Source: a virus. Taken from it: 32,127 bases of DNA. Below the pieces are notes generated by a model. The model was given only the letters and a program-made list of their open reading frames with translations, ran no database searches and had not been told where the DNA came from. Shown here one piece after another: positions 16,238 to 24,700 of the stretch (positions are counted from its first letter, which is position 1; every line of letters begins with the position of its first letter). Made by a program: the position numbers and the translations under genes. The stretch lies in IMG/VR virus record IMGVR_UViG_3300031977_003139, positions 1 to 32,127 of that record, one strand, 5' to 3'.

Positions 16238-16423
16238 TTGGATGGCAACGACAAAGAATTGTTAGATAGGTACGAAGAACTAATGCAGTCTTATAGAGGT
16301 TATATGGATATTGTGGATATAGTGGTTGAAAAACTAAAACACATGAAGAAAGAAATAGTTTTTTTAGAAGAAGAAATTTCTAAAAAAGGGTATAAATTAA
16401 AAGAGATAAAAAATGCCGATTAA
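16238..16423 (+). CDS. Small coiled-coil protein, unknown function
   Basis: This 61-residue protein starts with TTG. GGAGG lies 9 bases upstream, one of the best ribosome sites in the window, which decides this start; the nearby ATG at 16242 is in another frame. The stop of the sigma-like gene is 1 base upstream, and the last 11 bases overlap the spike gene, so translation is coupled on both sides. The sequence is heptad-like (LLDRYEELMQSY, then VVEKLKHMKKEIVFLEEEI). I do not recognise a family. A partner of the sigma factor (as gp33 is for gp55 in T4) or a spike chaperone are guesses from position only. Confidence 0.6.
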   Translation: MDGNDKELLDRYEELMQSYRGYMDIVDIVVEKLKHMKKEIVFLEEEISKKGYKLKEIKNAD

Positions 16424-17663
16424 CGACATATCTTCAGCGATAAACACTAGTGATAGATTTGTTAAAGAAACAAGAAGGTCTAATGTTGGTTTTGAGCAAC
16501 AAAAAGAATTTCTTCTAAGAAGAGCTGTTGTTACTGATATAAATAGAGAATCTAAAATTATTGGAGCTTTGGCTCAAGTCATGCCAGCTTATTCTGTTGC
16601 GGCAGTAATATTGGATGAAGACATATATAGCTCCAGACCAGATTTGCAAAAAAATAAAAGATGGTACGCTCCTTTGCTTCCAATTAACAACATTGCGATG
16701 CCCGAAGTAGGAGAGGAAATATTTGTAATAAAAGAACAAAATATAAAATCTTCTTTTGGCTTTTGGGTGGGTAGGGTTAACAATAACTATAATTTAAATT
16801 TTTATCCAGCAAAAGATTGGAACAAGAATACTGAAATTAAATTCAAAAACGGCCCAATAAAAGTAAATGAAATGAATAATGACGTATTCATTACTCCAAG
16901 AAAGCAAGTATACCAAAGTGTATTACCTTTTTTAGATGGTGATGTCATACAACAAGGTCGTAGCGGTACATTTATAAGACATTCTTTTAATCCTACAAAT
17001 AAAAATGCTGTCTTAGAGTTAGGTATAAACATAAAGCAACCAAGAGTTATATCTAAGACAAACAGCTCTTTAGGATATACAAAAACAAAAACTTTACATC
17101 TTGAAAACTCATCAATATCTGATTTAACAGGTCAGTTTAATATATTTCAAAATAATTTTGACCCCTATATTAGTTTAAAAGATATAAAAAATAATGCTGA
17201 TTTTGGTACTCCGTTGTTTTCTTTTGATAACACTCCACAAAATATAATTTTGAATATATCTCAATCTCATTATAACATAAGTACAGACGCTGCAGGAACA
17301 CCTGTTACTAACTATTTATATAGACAAGTTTTAGGAGATCGTAATAAAGAGGTCATAGAGGAACTAATAGATACCGTAAGAGATCTTAAGGATTTCGTTG
17401 GGGAGGTTTATGAGGAATATAAAAACCATGTACACGAAATGGAAGGTCAAACTTTTAGATACGGTAAAAAAATAGGTAAAAAACTTGTTAGAATCTTGTT
17501 TAAAGTGAATGGTGGAAAAGGTAAAACCGCACCAACTGAGAAAGTGGCCATAAATGATAACACATATGGTTTAGACAGAAAGTTTCCGGATTTTGAAGAA
17601 GATTTGGAAAAAATTAGTGACAAATTAGATAGTACTTTAAGCAAAACGCAGTTTATTCAATAG
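16413..17663 (+). CDS. Baseplate spike/hub OB-fold protein, gp5-like without lysozyme
   Basis: This 416-residue protein has an OB-fold-like region at about residues 32-121 (FLLRRAVVTDI, then RWYAPLLPINN, MPEVGEEIFVI, FGFWVGRV). It is followed near 175-192 by DGDVIQQGRSGTFIRHSF, a signature of gp5-type spike proteins in T4-like phages. The C-terminal part carries NHVHEMEG near residue 342 and then a strongly basic stretch RYGKKIGKKLVR. T4 gp5 also has a lysozyme domain and a long beta-helix with VxG repeats; neither is visible here. The protein would attach to the hub and form the puncturing tip, perhaps with a separate tip protein. The start has AAGAGAT 6 bases upstream, in the same leader that precedes two other baseplate genes. 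Confidence 0.78.
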   Translation: MPINDISSAINTSDRFVKETRRSNVGFEQQKEFLLRRAVVTDINRESKIIGALAQVMPAYSVAAVILDEDIYSSRPDLQKNKRWYAPLLPINNIAMPEVGEEIFVIKEQNIKSSFGFWVGRVNNNYNLNFYPAKDWNKNTEIKFKNGPIKVNEMNNDVFITPRKQVYQSVLPFLDGDVIQQGRSGTFIRHSFNPTNKNAVLELGINIKQPRVISKTNSSLGYTKTKTLHLENSSISDLTGQFNIFQNNFDPYISLKDIKNNADFGTPLFSFDNTPQNIILNISQSHYNISTDAAGTPVTNYLYRQVLGDRNKEVIEELIDTVRDLKDFVGEVYEEYKNHVHEMEGQTFRYGKKIGKKLVRILFKVNGGKGKTAPTEKVAINDNTYGLDRKFPDFEEDLEKISDKLDSTLSKTQFIQ

Positions 17664-17674
17664 AGAGAATTGGT

Positions 17675-18079
17675 ATGCCAGGAGATATAAATTTTAAATT
17701 TCCTTTAAAGAAAGTTACCCGCGGTTTTCCAGAAGGTCACAGAACCACAGAGGCTGCCATTAAAGAGGATTTGAAATTACTTATATTAACTAAAAAAGGT
17801 GAAAGGGTTATGGACCCAGATCTTGGAACTAATATATCTAATATATACGGCGAATTATTTAATAACACTGATAAAGTCGGTATGCAAAAAGTTTTTGAAA
17901 GAGAAATAACTTCGGCTGCGGAAAAGTATATGCCTTCTATAAAAATAACCGCGGTTACTGTTAAAGACTTTGAAGATGACCCAAGTATTGATTTTAATCA
18001 AATCGTTGTGGGTGTTAATTATTCTCATGTATCTAATCAAGGATTGAATGATACGTTAACTTTTAGAATTGGTCAGTAA
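17675..18079 (+). CDS. Baseplate wedge protein, gp25-like (gpW family)
   Basis: This 134-residue protein starts the sheath at the baseplate in T4. The core signature of the family is present: AAIKEDLKLLILTKKGERVMDPDLGT, given here by key residues I, L, T, the GER turn, and P-x-x-G-T near residues 40-60, followed by a helical segment and the paired strands of ITAVTVKDF and IVVGVNYSH. Its length matches T4 gp25 (132 residues). It sits between the spike and the gp6-like gene, the usual place of this gene in Mu-, P2- and secretion-system-like clusters. AGAGAG lies upstream of the ATG. Confidence 0.93.
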   Translation: MPGDINFKFPLKKVTRGFPEGHRTTEAAIKEDLKLLILTKKGERVMDPDLGTNISNIYGELFNNTDKVGMQKVFEREITSAAEKYMPSIKITAVTVKDFEDDPSIDFNQIVVGVNYSHVSNQGLNDTLTFRIGQ

Positions 18080-18089
18080 GAGATAAAAA

Positions 18090-19904
18090 ATGGCGTTAAG
18101 GAAACAAACTAATAGTAGGGATATTAATTACTTAAGTAAAGATTTTGATGCTATCAAAGAAGACTTGATTAAGTACCTAAAAAGATATTTCCCAGATAAT
18201 TGGCAAGACTTCAACGAATCTTCGGGTGGTATAGCTATAATGGAACTTATGGCGTACATCGGAGATACTATGAGTTTTCAAATTGACAGACAAATAAATG
18301 AAGCCTTCTTGGCTCGTGCTGTTGAAAGAAAGAATATAATATCTTTAGCAGAATCCAATGGATATAAAGTTAAAACAGTAACTCCAGCCTTAGCTGACAT
18401 AACTGTGTCAGCAACATTTCTAAACTCCATTTCAGCTGAAACGATGATGACACTGAAGAAAGGGTCGAGAATAGTATCTACTGCTGAACCTGCAAACTTT
18501 GAAATTGTCCAAGATGTTGATTTTTCATCTGATGTTAATAGAACTACTATATTTAATGAATCTGGAGTAGACACAACGTACTCTGTCTCTGGTGTTAAAT
18601 CAATTGCTGGTAGATCAAAAACATTTAAGTACTCTGTTGATGCTAATCCAAAAAGCTTTTTGAGTATAACATTGCCAGATAGGTTAGTAACAGAAATAAC
18701 CTCTCTTTCTGCTTCTAATGGTGATCAATATTTTGAGGTGGACAATTTAGCAAGAGATTTTGTTTTTGCTGGTACACCTAATAACACATCAACTTCTGGC
18801 GATGTATCTTATTCTATGGTACTAAAAAGAGTACCTAATAGATTTGTTACAGAAAGGGAGTCTGACGGAAGAATCACTATTAGATTCGGTTCTGGAACAT
18901 CAAGTAAAGAGGATTTTGACATAATACCAAGCCCAGATGAATATGTACTCTCACCCTCTTTGAGAGGTTCTGCTTCGGGCTTTACTCCAGAAGCTATAGA
19001 CTCTACATCTTTCTTGACTACAAATAGTTTGGGTAATGTGCCAAACGGAGTTGTTTTGGATATATCTTATAGAGTAGGTGGAGGTTTAGACACGAATGTT
19101 GGGTCAAATCTTCTTAAGAATTTTGTTGAAAAGAGATTTGCTTTTAATGACCCTGCAGCTACAGAAATATATCCAGATGAAACACAAGATATAATAGACA
19201 GTCTCTCCATAACTAATGAAGAAGCTGCTTATGGTGGAGAAGCTGCGGAAACAAATGACAGTATTAAAGAGAATGCTATAAATTTTGTTGGTTCACAAAA
19301 AAGATGTGTAACCTTACAAGATTATAAAGCCAGGGTAATGTCAATACCTTCTGATTTTGGTTCTGTATTTAGAGTTAATGCAAGAAAAGATACTACTAGA
19401 CCCAGTGGAATAGAAATTATTCTAATATCAAGAAATTCTTCTGGCATTCTTTATAAATCTCCAGATATTATGAAAAACAATATTGAGACATACATAAAGA
19501 ATTTTAGAAGTATAACAGACAGTGTTAGATTTAGTGATGGTAATATAGTTAACTTGGGTGTTAACTTTTCTATTGTACCTACGTTTGGCGTGAATAGTAA
19601 CGAAGCTTTGATTAAGGCCATATATATCATACAAGAATTCTTCAACATTAAAAGAATGGATTTTGGAAAGCCAATTTATAAGAGTGAGCTTATGAGATCT
19701 TTGTTAAGTCAACCAGAGGTTGCGACTGTACCTATTTTAAAGGTTGTTAACATAACCAACAGTGTGGATAATAGAGAATACTCTCCATACTCATATGATA
19801 TCATAGCTAATACAAAAAATGATATCATATATTTTAAAGGTGATACTATTCCCGAACTGAAATACCCCAACTTTGATATTCAAGGAAGTGTTGAAAATGG
19901 ATAA
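18090..19904 (+). CDS. Baseplate wedge protein, gp6/gpJ-like
   Basis: This 604-residue protein forms the inner ring of the baseplate with gp7- and gp53-type partners. The N-terminus (INYLSKDFDAIKEDLIKYL, then ESSGGIAIMELMAYIGDTM, then INEAFLARAVERKNIISLA and GYKVKTVTPALADI) is the clear gp6/gpJ signature. The C-terminal half contains TLQDYKARVMSIPSDFG and later the fold-typical block ending with a strand before the stop. Length is close to T4 gp6 (660). The gene starts 10 bases after the gp25-like stop, with the shared leader TAAGAGATAAAAA. Its last 8 bases overlap the next gene. Confidence 0.93.
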   Translation: MALRKQTNSRDINYLSKDFDAIKEDLIKYLKRYFPDNWQDFNESSGGIAIMELMAYIGDTMSFQIDRQINEAFLARAVERKNIISLAESNGYKVKTVTPALADITVSATFLNSISAETMMTLKKGSRIVSTAEPANFEIVQDVDFSSDVNRTTIFNESGVDTTYSVSGVKSIAGRSKTFKYSVDANPKSFLSITLPDRLVTEITSLSASNGDQYFEVDNLARDFVFAGTPNNTSTSGDVSYSMVLKRVPNRFVTERESDGRITIRFGSGTSSKEDFDIIPSPDEYVLSPSLRGSASGFTPEAIDSTSFLTTNSLGNVPNGVVLDISYRVGGGLDTNVGSNLLKNFVEKRFAFNDPAATEIYPDETQDIIDSLSITNEEAAYGGEAAETNDSIKENAINFVGSQKRCVTLQDYKARVMSIPSDFGSVFRVNARKDTTRPSGIEIILISRNSSGILYKSPDIMKNNIETYIKNFRSITDSVRFSDGNIVNLGVNFSIVPTFGVNSNEALIKAIYIIQEFFNIKRMDFGKPIYKSELMRSLLSQPEVATVPILKVVNITNSVDNREYSPYSYDIIANTKNDIIYFKGDTIPELKYPNFDIQGSVENG

Positions 19905-20289
19905 AAAAAGCAAACTTCTTATATTTGAAATATCTGTAAAAAATATATTAGGGATGCAGAAAAGTCTTAATAGATTATTCTCTCTATTTGGGTATAAAGT
20001 TTGTTTTTCTAACAAATCGATAAAATCCATTGGTAATACAGATAATTATCCTTCACTAAATGTGGGTGATGTTAAAGATGCCATAGTTGATTTTCATAGA
20101 AAACATAGCAAACAATTTCTATCGTTAAAAAACGATAGCATAATATCTTACATTAATAAAGATAATGGGTTTAAAATAAATTTCAAAATAATAAAAAGAG
20201 AAAACTCTCCTTTTACCAAACTTTTAGTTAGGGATGTGCAAAGACAGAGTAATGAATTTACAATAGAGAATAAAAATGGGACAATCTAG
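19897..20289 (+). CDS. Small baseplate-region protein, unknown function
   Basis: This is a 130-residue protein from the ATG at 19897, which has AAGGAAG 8 bases upstream. An in-frame ATG at 19873 lies deeper in the gp6-like gene without such a site. It overlaps the gp6-like gene by 8 bases and the next gene by 14. The sequence is basic (KKSKLLIFEISVKNILGMQK, then FHRKHSKQF, INFKIIKRENS) and mixed alpha/beta. I recognise no family. Coupled translation between two baseplate genes suggests a structural or assembly role in the wedge. An 8-bp hairpin (20119-20138) inside the gene has no clear role. Confidence 0.7.
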   Translation: MDKKSKLLIFEISVKNILGMQKSLNRLFSLFGYKVCFSNKSIKSIGNTDNYPSLNVGDVKDAIVDFHRKHSKQFLSLKNDSIISYINKDNGFKINFKIIKRENSPFTKLLVRDVQRQSNEFTIENKNGTI

Positions 20290-21742
20290 AGCATATGCAG
20301 AAAAAGATACTTTTATAGTAGACTCTACCCTTACCGCCAATAATGGACTGAATCCTGTTTTAGAAACGTGGTCAAAGTACAATGAAGATAAAGGGATAAA
20401 AGAGTGGTCAAGGATACTTATAAAATTCGCCTTATCATCTTTTACAGATCAGATATTAAATAAGGGAACTCTTCCAGATCCCCGTATAGATAGTAGTGTA
20501 TCTGCCTTTATAAACATGACTAATGTTTATCATGGAGAAACAAAAGCTTCTAATTTTGATATTTGGGCCTTACCTTTAACTGCTTTTTGGTCTGAAGGTA
20601 GAGGGCTAGATTCTGATAATTTTACTAACAGAGATTTTGCAGATGCGTTGTCAGCTACGAACAGCACTCCTTGGGATGCTAATGGGGGTACAAGTGGTGG
20701 ACATGCCGTAATAGGTGCACATGATTTAGGCTGGGACAGTAACTCTGGTAGTCAATATTTTTCTCATGGAGAAGAAAATTTAAAAATTGACATAACTCCT
20801 TTCTTCAAAGAAGTTCTTAATGGAAGTAGTTCAGATTACGGTTTTATGATTAGGATGTCTGATGGGGTAGAAGCAAAATCTGAAGCTGATGCAACCGCTG
20901 CCGGTTATGATTTGTCAACTGTTTCTTCCTCTTGGTACACAAAGAAGCTTTACGGAAGAGAGACAAATACAACTAATAGACCATTTGCTTCTTTAGAGTG
21001 GGATTCAAGCGTAAAAGATGATAGATCTTATATAACATTTTCAAAAACAGGTAGTCTTTTCTACTATAACTTTGAAAATGGGCAATTAGTAGATATAGAT
21101 GGTTTCAGAAAATTTCCTGGCTATGTAGATTTAAGTGCTAATGGAATATCTATAACAGAAAATGGACTTACCGCCTCCAGATTTTCAAAAGGTGTTTATA
21201 AGTTAGAAATTGGTACAGCTCAAGACGATTTAGGAAATGCCTTAACAGGTGTTAACATAGGTTTGTCAAGTTCTACATCATTCATAGATAGTTGGACAGT
21301 TACTGCAGCTGATATTGTTTCTAAGAGAGATTTCTCTTTTAATATGAAACTACCAAATTTCGAATCTACCTATTCTTATGATATAAGCAGGTATCCTGTT
21401 AAGCTTATTAATTTAAGAAATCATTATGAAGGTGGTTCCAAGTCTTATATAAAGATGTATATTAAAGATACATCAGCTAAATTGAAAGCCCTGACTGGAA
21501 CCACCACCTTAATGAATAATTTTATATGTACAGATGGTACTTTTGAAATAAGAGAAAAAACAACAGACAAAATAGAAACTGGACCTTTTGATTTATCATA
21601 TGGAGAAGATGGTAATTATTTCTATTTAGACACAAACAACCTGTACAGAGGTGTTGAGTATAAAGTAGTAGTTAAGATTAATGTTAGAGGTGAAACTTTC
21701 TGGTATGATTATCCAGATACATGGAGTTTCACTGTTAATTAA
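20276..21742 (+). CDS. Structural protein with DNRLRE-like beta-sandwich, baseplate periphery
   Basis: This 488-residue protein starts AYAEKDTFIVDSTLTANNG, then PVLETWSKYN and EWSRILIKFALSSF. It continues with ALPLTAFWSEGRGLDSDNF, LKIDITPFFKEVLNG and a following GFMIRM strand. This order (A-x-x-D-T-x-I, N-x-G-x-N-x-x-L, SR-x-LIKF, W-x-E-G, D-IT-x-F, YGFMI) resembles carbohydrate-binding beta-sandwich modules of the DNRLRE type. The C-terminal half (from about residue 240) is all-beta and ends like an Ig-like domain (GVEYKVVVKINVRG). It lies between the gp6-like and gp7/gpI-like genes. A virion surface or wedge role follows from position. The carbohydrate-binding call is tentative. Confidence 0.6.
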   Translation: MGQSRAYAEKDTFIVDSTLTANNGLNPVLETWSKYNEDKGIKEWSRILIKFALSSFTDQILNKGTLPDPRIDSSVSAFINMTNVYHGETKASNFDIWALPLTAFWSEGRGLDSDNFTNRDFADALSATNSTPWDANGGTSGGHAVIGAHDLGWDSNSGSQYFSHGEENLKIDITPFFKEVLNGSSSDYGFMIRMSDGVEAKSEADATAAGYDLSTVSSSWYTKKLYGRETNTTNRPFASLEWDSSVKDDRSYITFSKTGSLFYYNFENGQLVDIDGFRKFPGYVDLSANGISITENGLTASRFSKGVYKLEIGTAQDDLGNALTGVNIGLSSSTSFIDSWTVTAADIVSKRDFSFNMKLPNFESTYSYDISRYPVKLINLRNHYEGGSKSYIKMYIKDTSAKLKALTGTTTLMNNFICTDGTFEIREKTTDKIETGPFDLSYGEDGNYFYLDTNNLYRGVEYKVVVKINVRGETFWYDYPDTWSFTVN

Positions 21743-21760
21743 ACACCATAGGAAAATAAT

Positions 21761-24700
21761 ATGGCTTTTGGATTATCCCTAAATGATTTAACAAAATCTC
21801 TTGAAACAGCAGGGTCTGCTAGTGGAGACTTAGTTACTCTATCGATGTTTGGTAGAGATAGTGAGTCTATACCTTTAGTAGATTATGGTGATTTTTCTAA
21901 TCATATGATTTTTGGTGATGCCAAGAGAAGATCAAGAATAGCTATACAAAGAATGGTAGATGATTACCCAATTGGTAAAAAGGGTGGTTTTTACTCAAAC
22001 ACAGCATCTCTATCTTCTTTTAACATATATGAAGTAGATAAATACATAAAAGAATCTAATGGTTTTGATCTATGGATACTTGATCAATTCGGTAAATCAA
22101 GCACTGCTTATGGAGCCGCTGAAAAAGCCCTAACAGCTGCAGCGACGAACGAGTATGGAGAAACTGTACCTCTCATAATAGTGCATAGAGATCAGAACAA
22201 TCTTTTGCATAACACATCACAAACAGCTATGGAAGAATACATAACTATTCTGGCTGAGAAATATGAAGATGAATCAACAGTTTTAATAGATAGAACTCCA
22301 GGTACAGGTACTAGCATATTTGTAACTGCAGATGGTGGGGTCGAATCAATAAACTTAGAGTACGGTAATCAAGAAGAAGTTTCTGTAAATAGAAACAACG
22401 CTATGAAAAATATGTTACCAGAAATAATGTTTCTTGGTGATGATGAAGAAAATATAGAAAACTTATTAGCTATTGTTGCTGAGCAATTTGATGAATTGCA
22501 AACTTATATAGATCAAATAGAACACATCAAAACCATAAGTTACGACGATAAAAATAGAATACCAGATAAAATGCTTCCATTGTTGGCCAACGAATATGGT
22601 ATTGAACTCTTTGAATCGGCTGGAGCTAAATCAATTGATCGTTGGTTGTCTAATTCTTCTTCGGGAGCTACTTCAAGGGAAATAAACTATCAAGTTTGGA
22701 AGAGAATTCTTAACTCAGTAGTTTCATTACTTAAAACAAAAGGCACCAAAGATAATCTGAACTTGATAAAAAATGCATACGGTGTCAACAACAAATTCTT
22801 AAAGAGTGATGAGTATAGTATATTCAATAAGCAATACTTAGTTAGTGAAGTAGATGAAGTAGATGTGCCTGCTTTTTATGGGGATGGTACTGCCTATGTG
22901 AGAACAGTTGCTGGTAATAACAAATCTTCAAGAGTTTTTGACTTTGTTACTAATCAAGATTTCACCATAGAAATGAGAGTTGCAGCATCAGCAAAACAAA
23001 CTCATATGCTGATGAAGAACCCATCGTTTGAAATAACACTAAATGACCAAGGCAGAGTAAGATTCTTGCACCTAATAGATGGAAGTGTTGACGTACAAAC
23101 ACCTCAAGGTAGCTTATCAAGTCTAATACAATCACAAGACACTTTCTTTAATGTTGCAGTGACAAGACAGGATGATGATCTTACAGTTTACACAATGGCT
23201 CTTTCAGCATCACCAACTGGCGGAACAGATCAAGTTTTTGTAGAGAAAAATAGTTTAAATCTGGCTCAGATTTCTGATCTATCTTTTGACACTGCAGGCG
23301 CTACTGTCAACCCGCCCGGTGGGTCTTCTACTTTTGAAACATATTTTCCTGGTCGAGATGGAGACTTTAATGGTTTTATGCAGGAGGTTAGGGTTTGGAG
23401 TGCGGCCCTATCTGAAGAAGACCTTAAACAACATACAAGAAACTTTGAATCTATAACTTTTCAATCATCAACAGGTACACCTTATTTCGCCGATTGGTAC
23501 AGTTTATCAGCTCAGTGGAAATTAAAAGAGAATGTAGTCTTAGCCGATCCATTTAATTATATACAGAACTCAGCAACAGCTGAAGCATCCTTGTACAATA
23601 GTAATACTGCGGAGCCGGTTAATTTTGGAGTAGATAAAAGATACAAAACATTTACCAACTTAAAGAAAATAAATGAGTGGTATCCAGCTGGCTTCAATAG
23701 AGATAATGATAAGGTTATTTACGAGGATGGTATAGAGGATGAATTAGAAGACTCTAGCTATGTCTCTATGCACTTTACACCTATAGAAACTCTTAATAGT
23801 TTTATAAAGAACAGTACAACAAAGTTAAACTTACCTAGATTGTTAGGTAACGCAGATCAACTATATGATAAAAAATACAGTGGCGAATTCAGTGATCTTT
23901 GGCACGATATCATAAAAAGACACAGTACATCTGGAGAAAGTGTCTTTGCAGATATATATGTTAATGATGTTCTGACACAAACAGAATTGGAAAACATAAA
24001 GAGGGGAAATAGCTCCAGACCTTTAGTTGATATAAACACTTTTATAAAAGCTATGGGCAATTTTAATGATGTACTTGGTGGGATATTTAACTTCTCTGAG
24101 CAATTCTTACCAGCCAAGTCTAGCTTACTATCAAAAGGGGTTTTGGTTGAGCCTCATATACTTGAAAGAAGCAAGATGGAAAGAAGAATCGGTTTTAGAA
24201 AAGGCACTGATGATGGATATATTGGAGAACCAGATTCTAACCCAACAAACATAGATGTTGTTTTAACCGTTGAGGCCGCCTCAAACGGTACAGAATCAAC
24301 GACCTTGGTTGTACCTAATACATCGGCCTTGGAAGTTGGAGCTACGGTCTCTGGAACTAATATAGAACCAGACACCACTATAGATTCTATAACCGATGGA
24401 ACAACTATAGAATTAAGTATAGCTCACGCCGTATTCTCATCAGATGAAGATATAACATTTACTCTACCCTTAAAATCATTTCCTTATTCTTCGCCGGGAG
24501 AAAAAACTTTTTCAAGAGAGTATAGGTCTTCAGATTCTAACATTATACCTAATGTAACTGTGCACAGAGATTCGCAGTTTAACATAGTTAACAAATATAT
24601 ACCTAGTGCTTTAGAGTTTCAAGATAGTAGTAGTACTAACATAGTGGCTCTTCACCCTACAGCTTCTACTACAGCTCATTTCCAAGGTTATAAATACCAA

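Noticed and set aside
20119-20138. Perfect 8-bp hairpin (CTATCGTT and AACGATAG with an AAAA loop) inside the 130-residue gene
   Set aside because: It is within coding sequence and not followed by a T-run. A stem of this size is not rare over 32 kb, and nothing links it to a function.
21431-21505. 10-base inverted repeat (GGTGGTTCCA and its complement, 55 bases apart) in the 488-residue gene
   Set aside because: Both arms encode ordinary residues, and the distance and AT-rich loop make a stable RNA structure unlikely.
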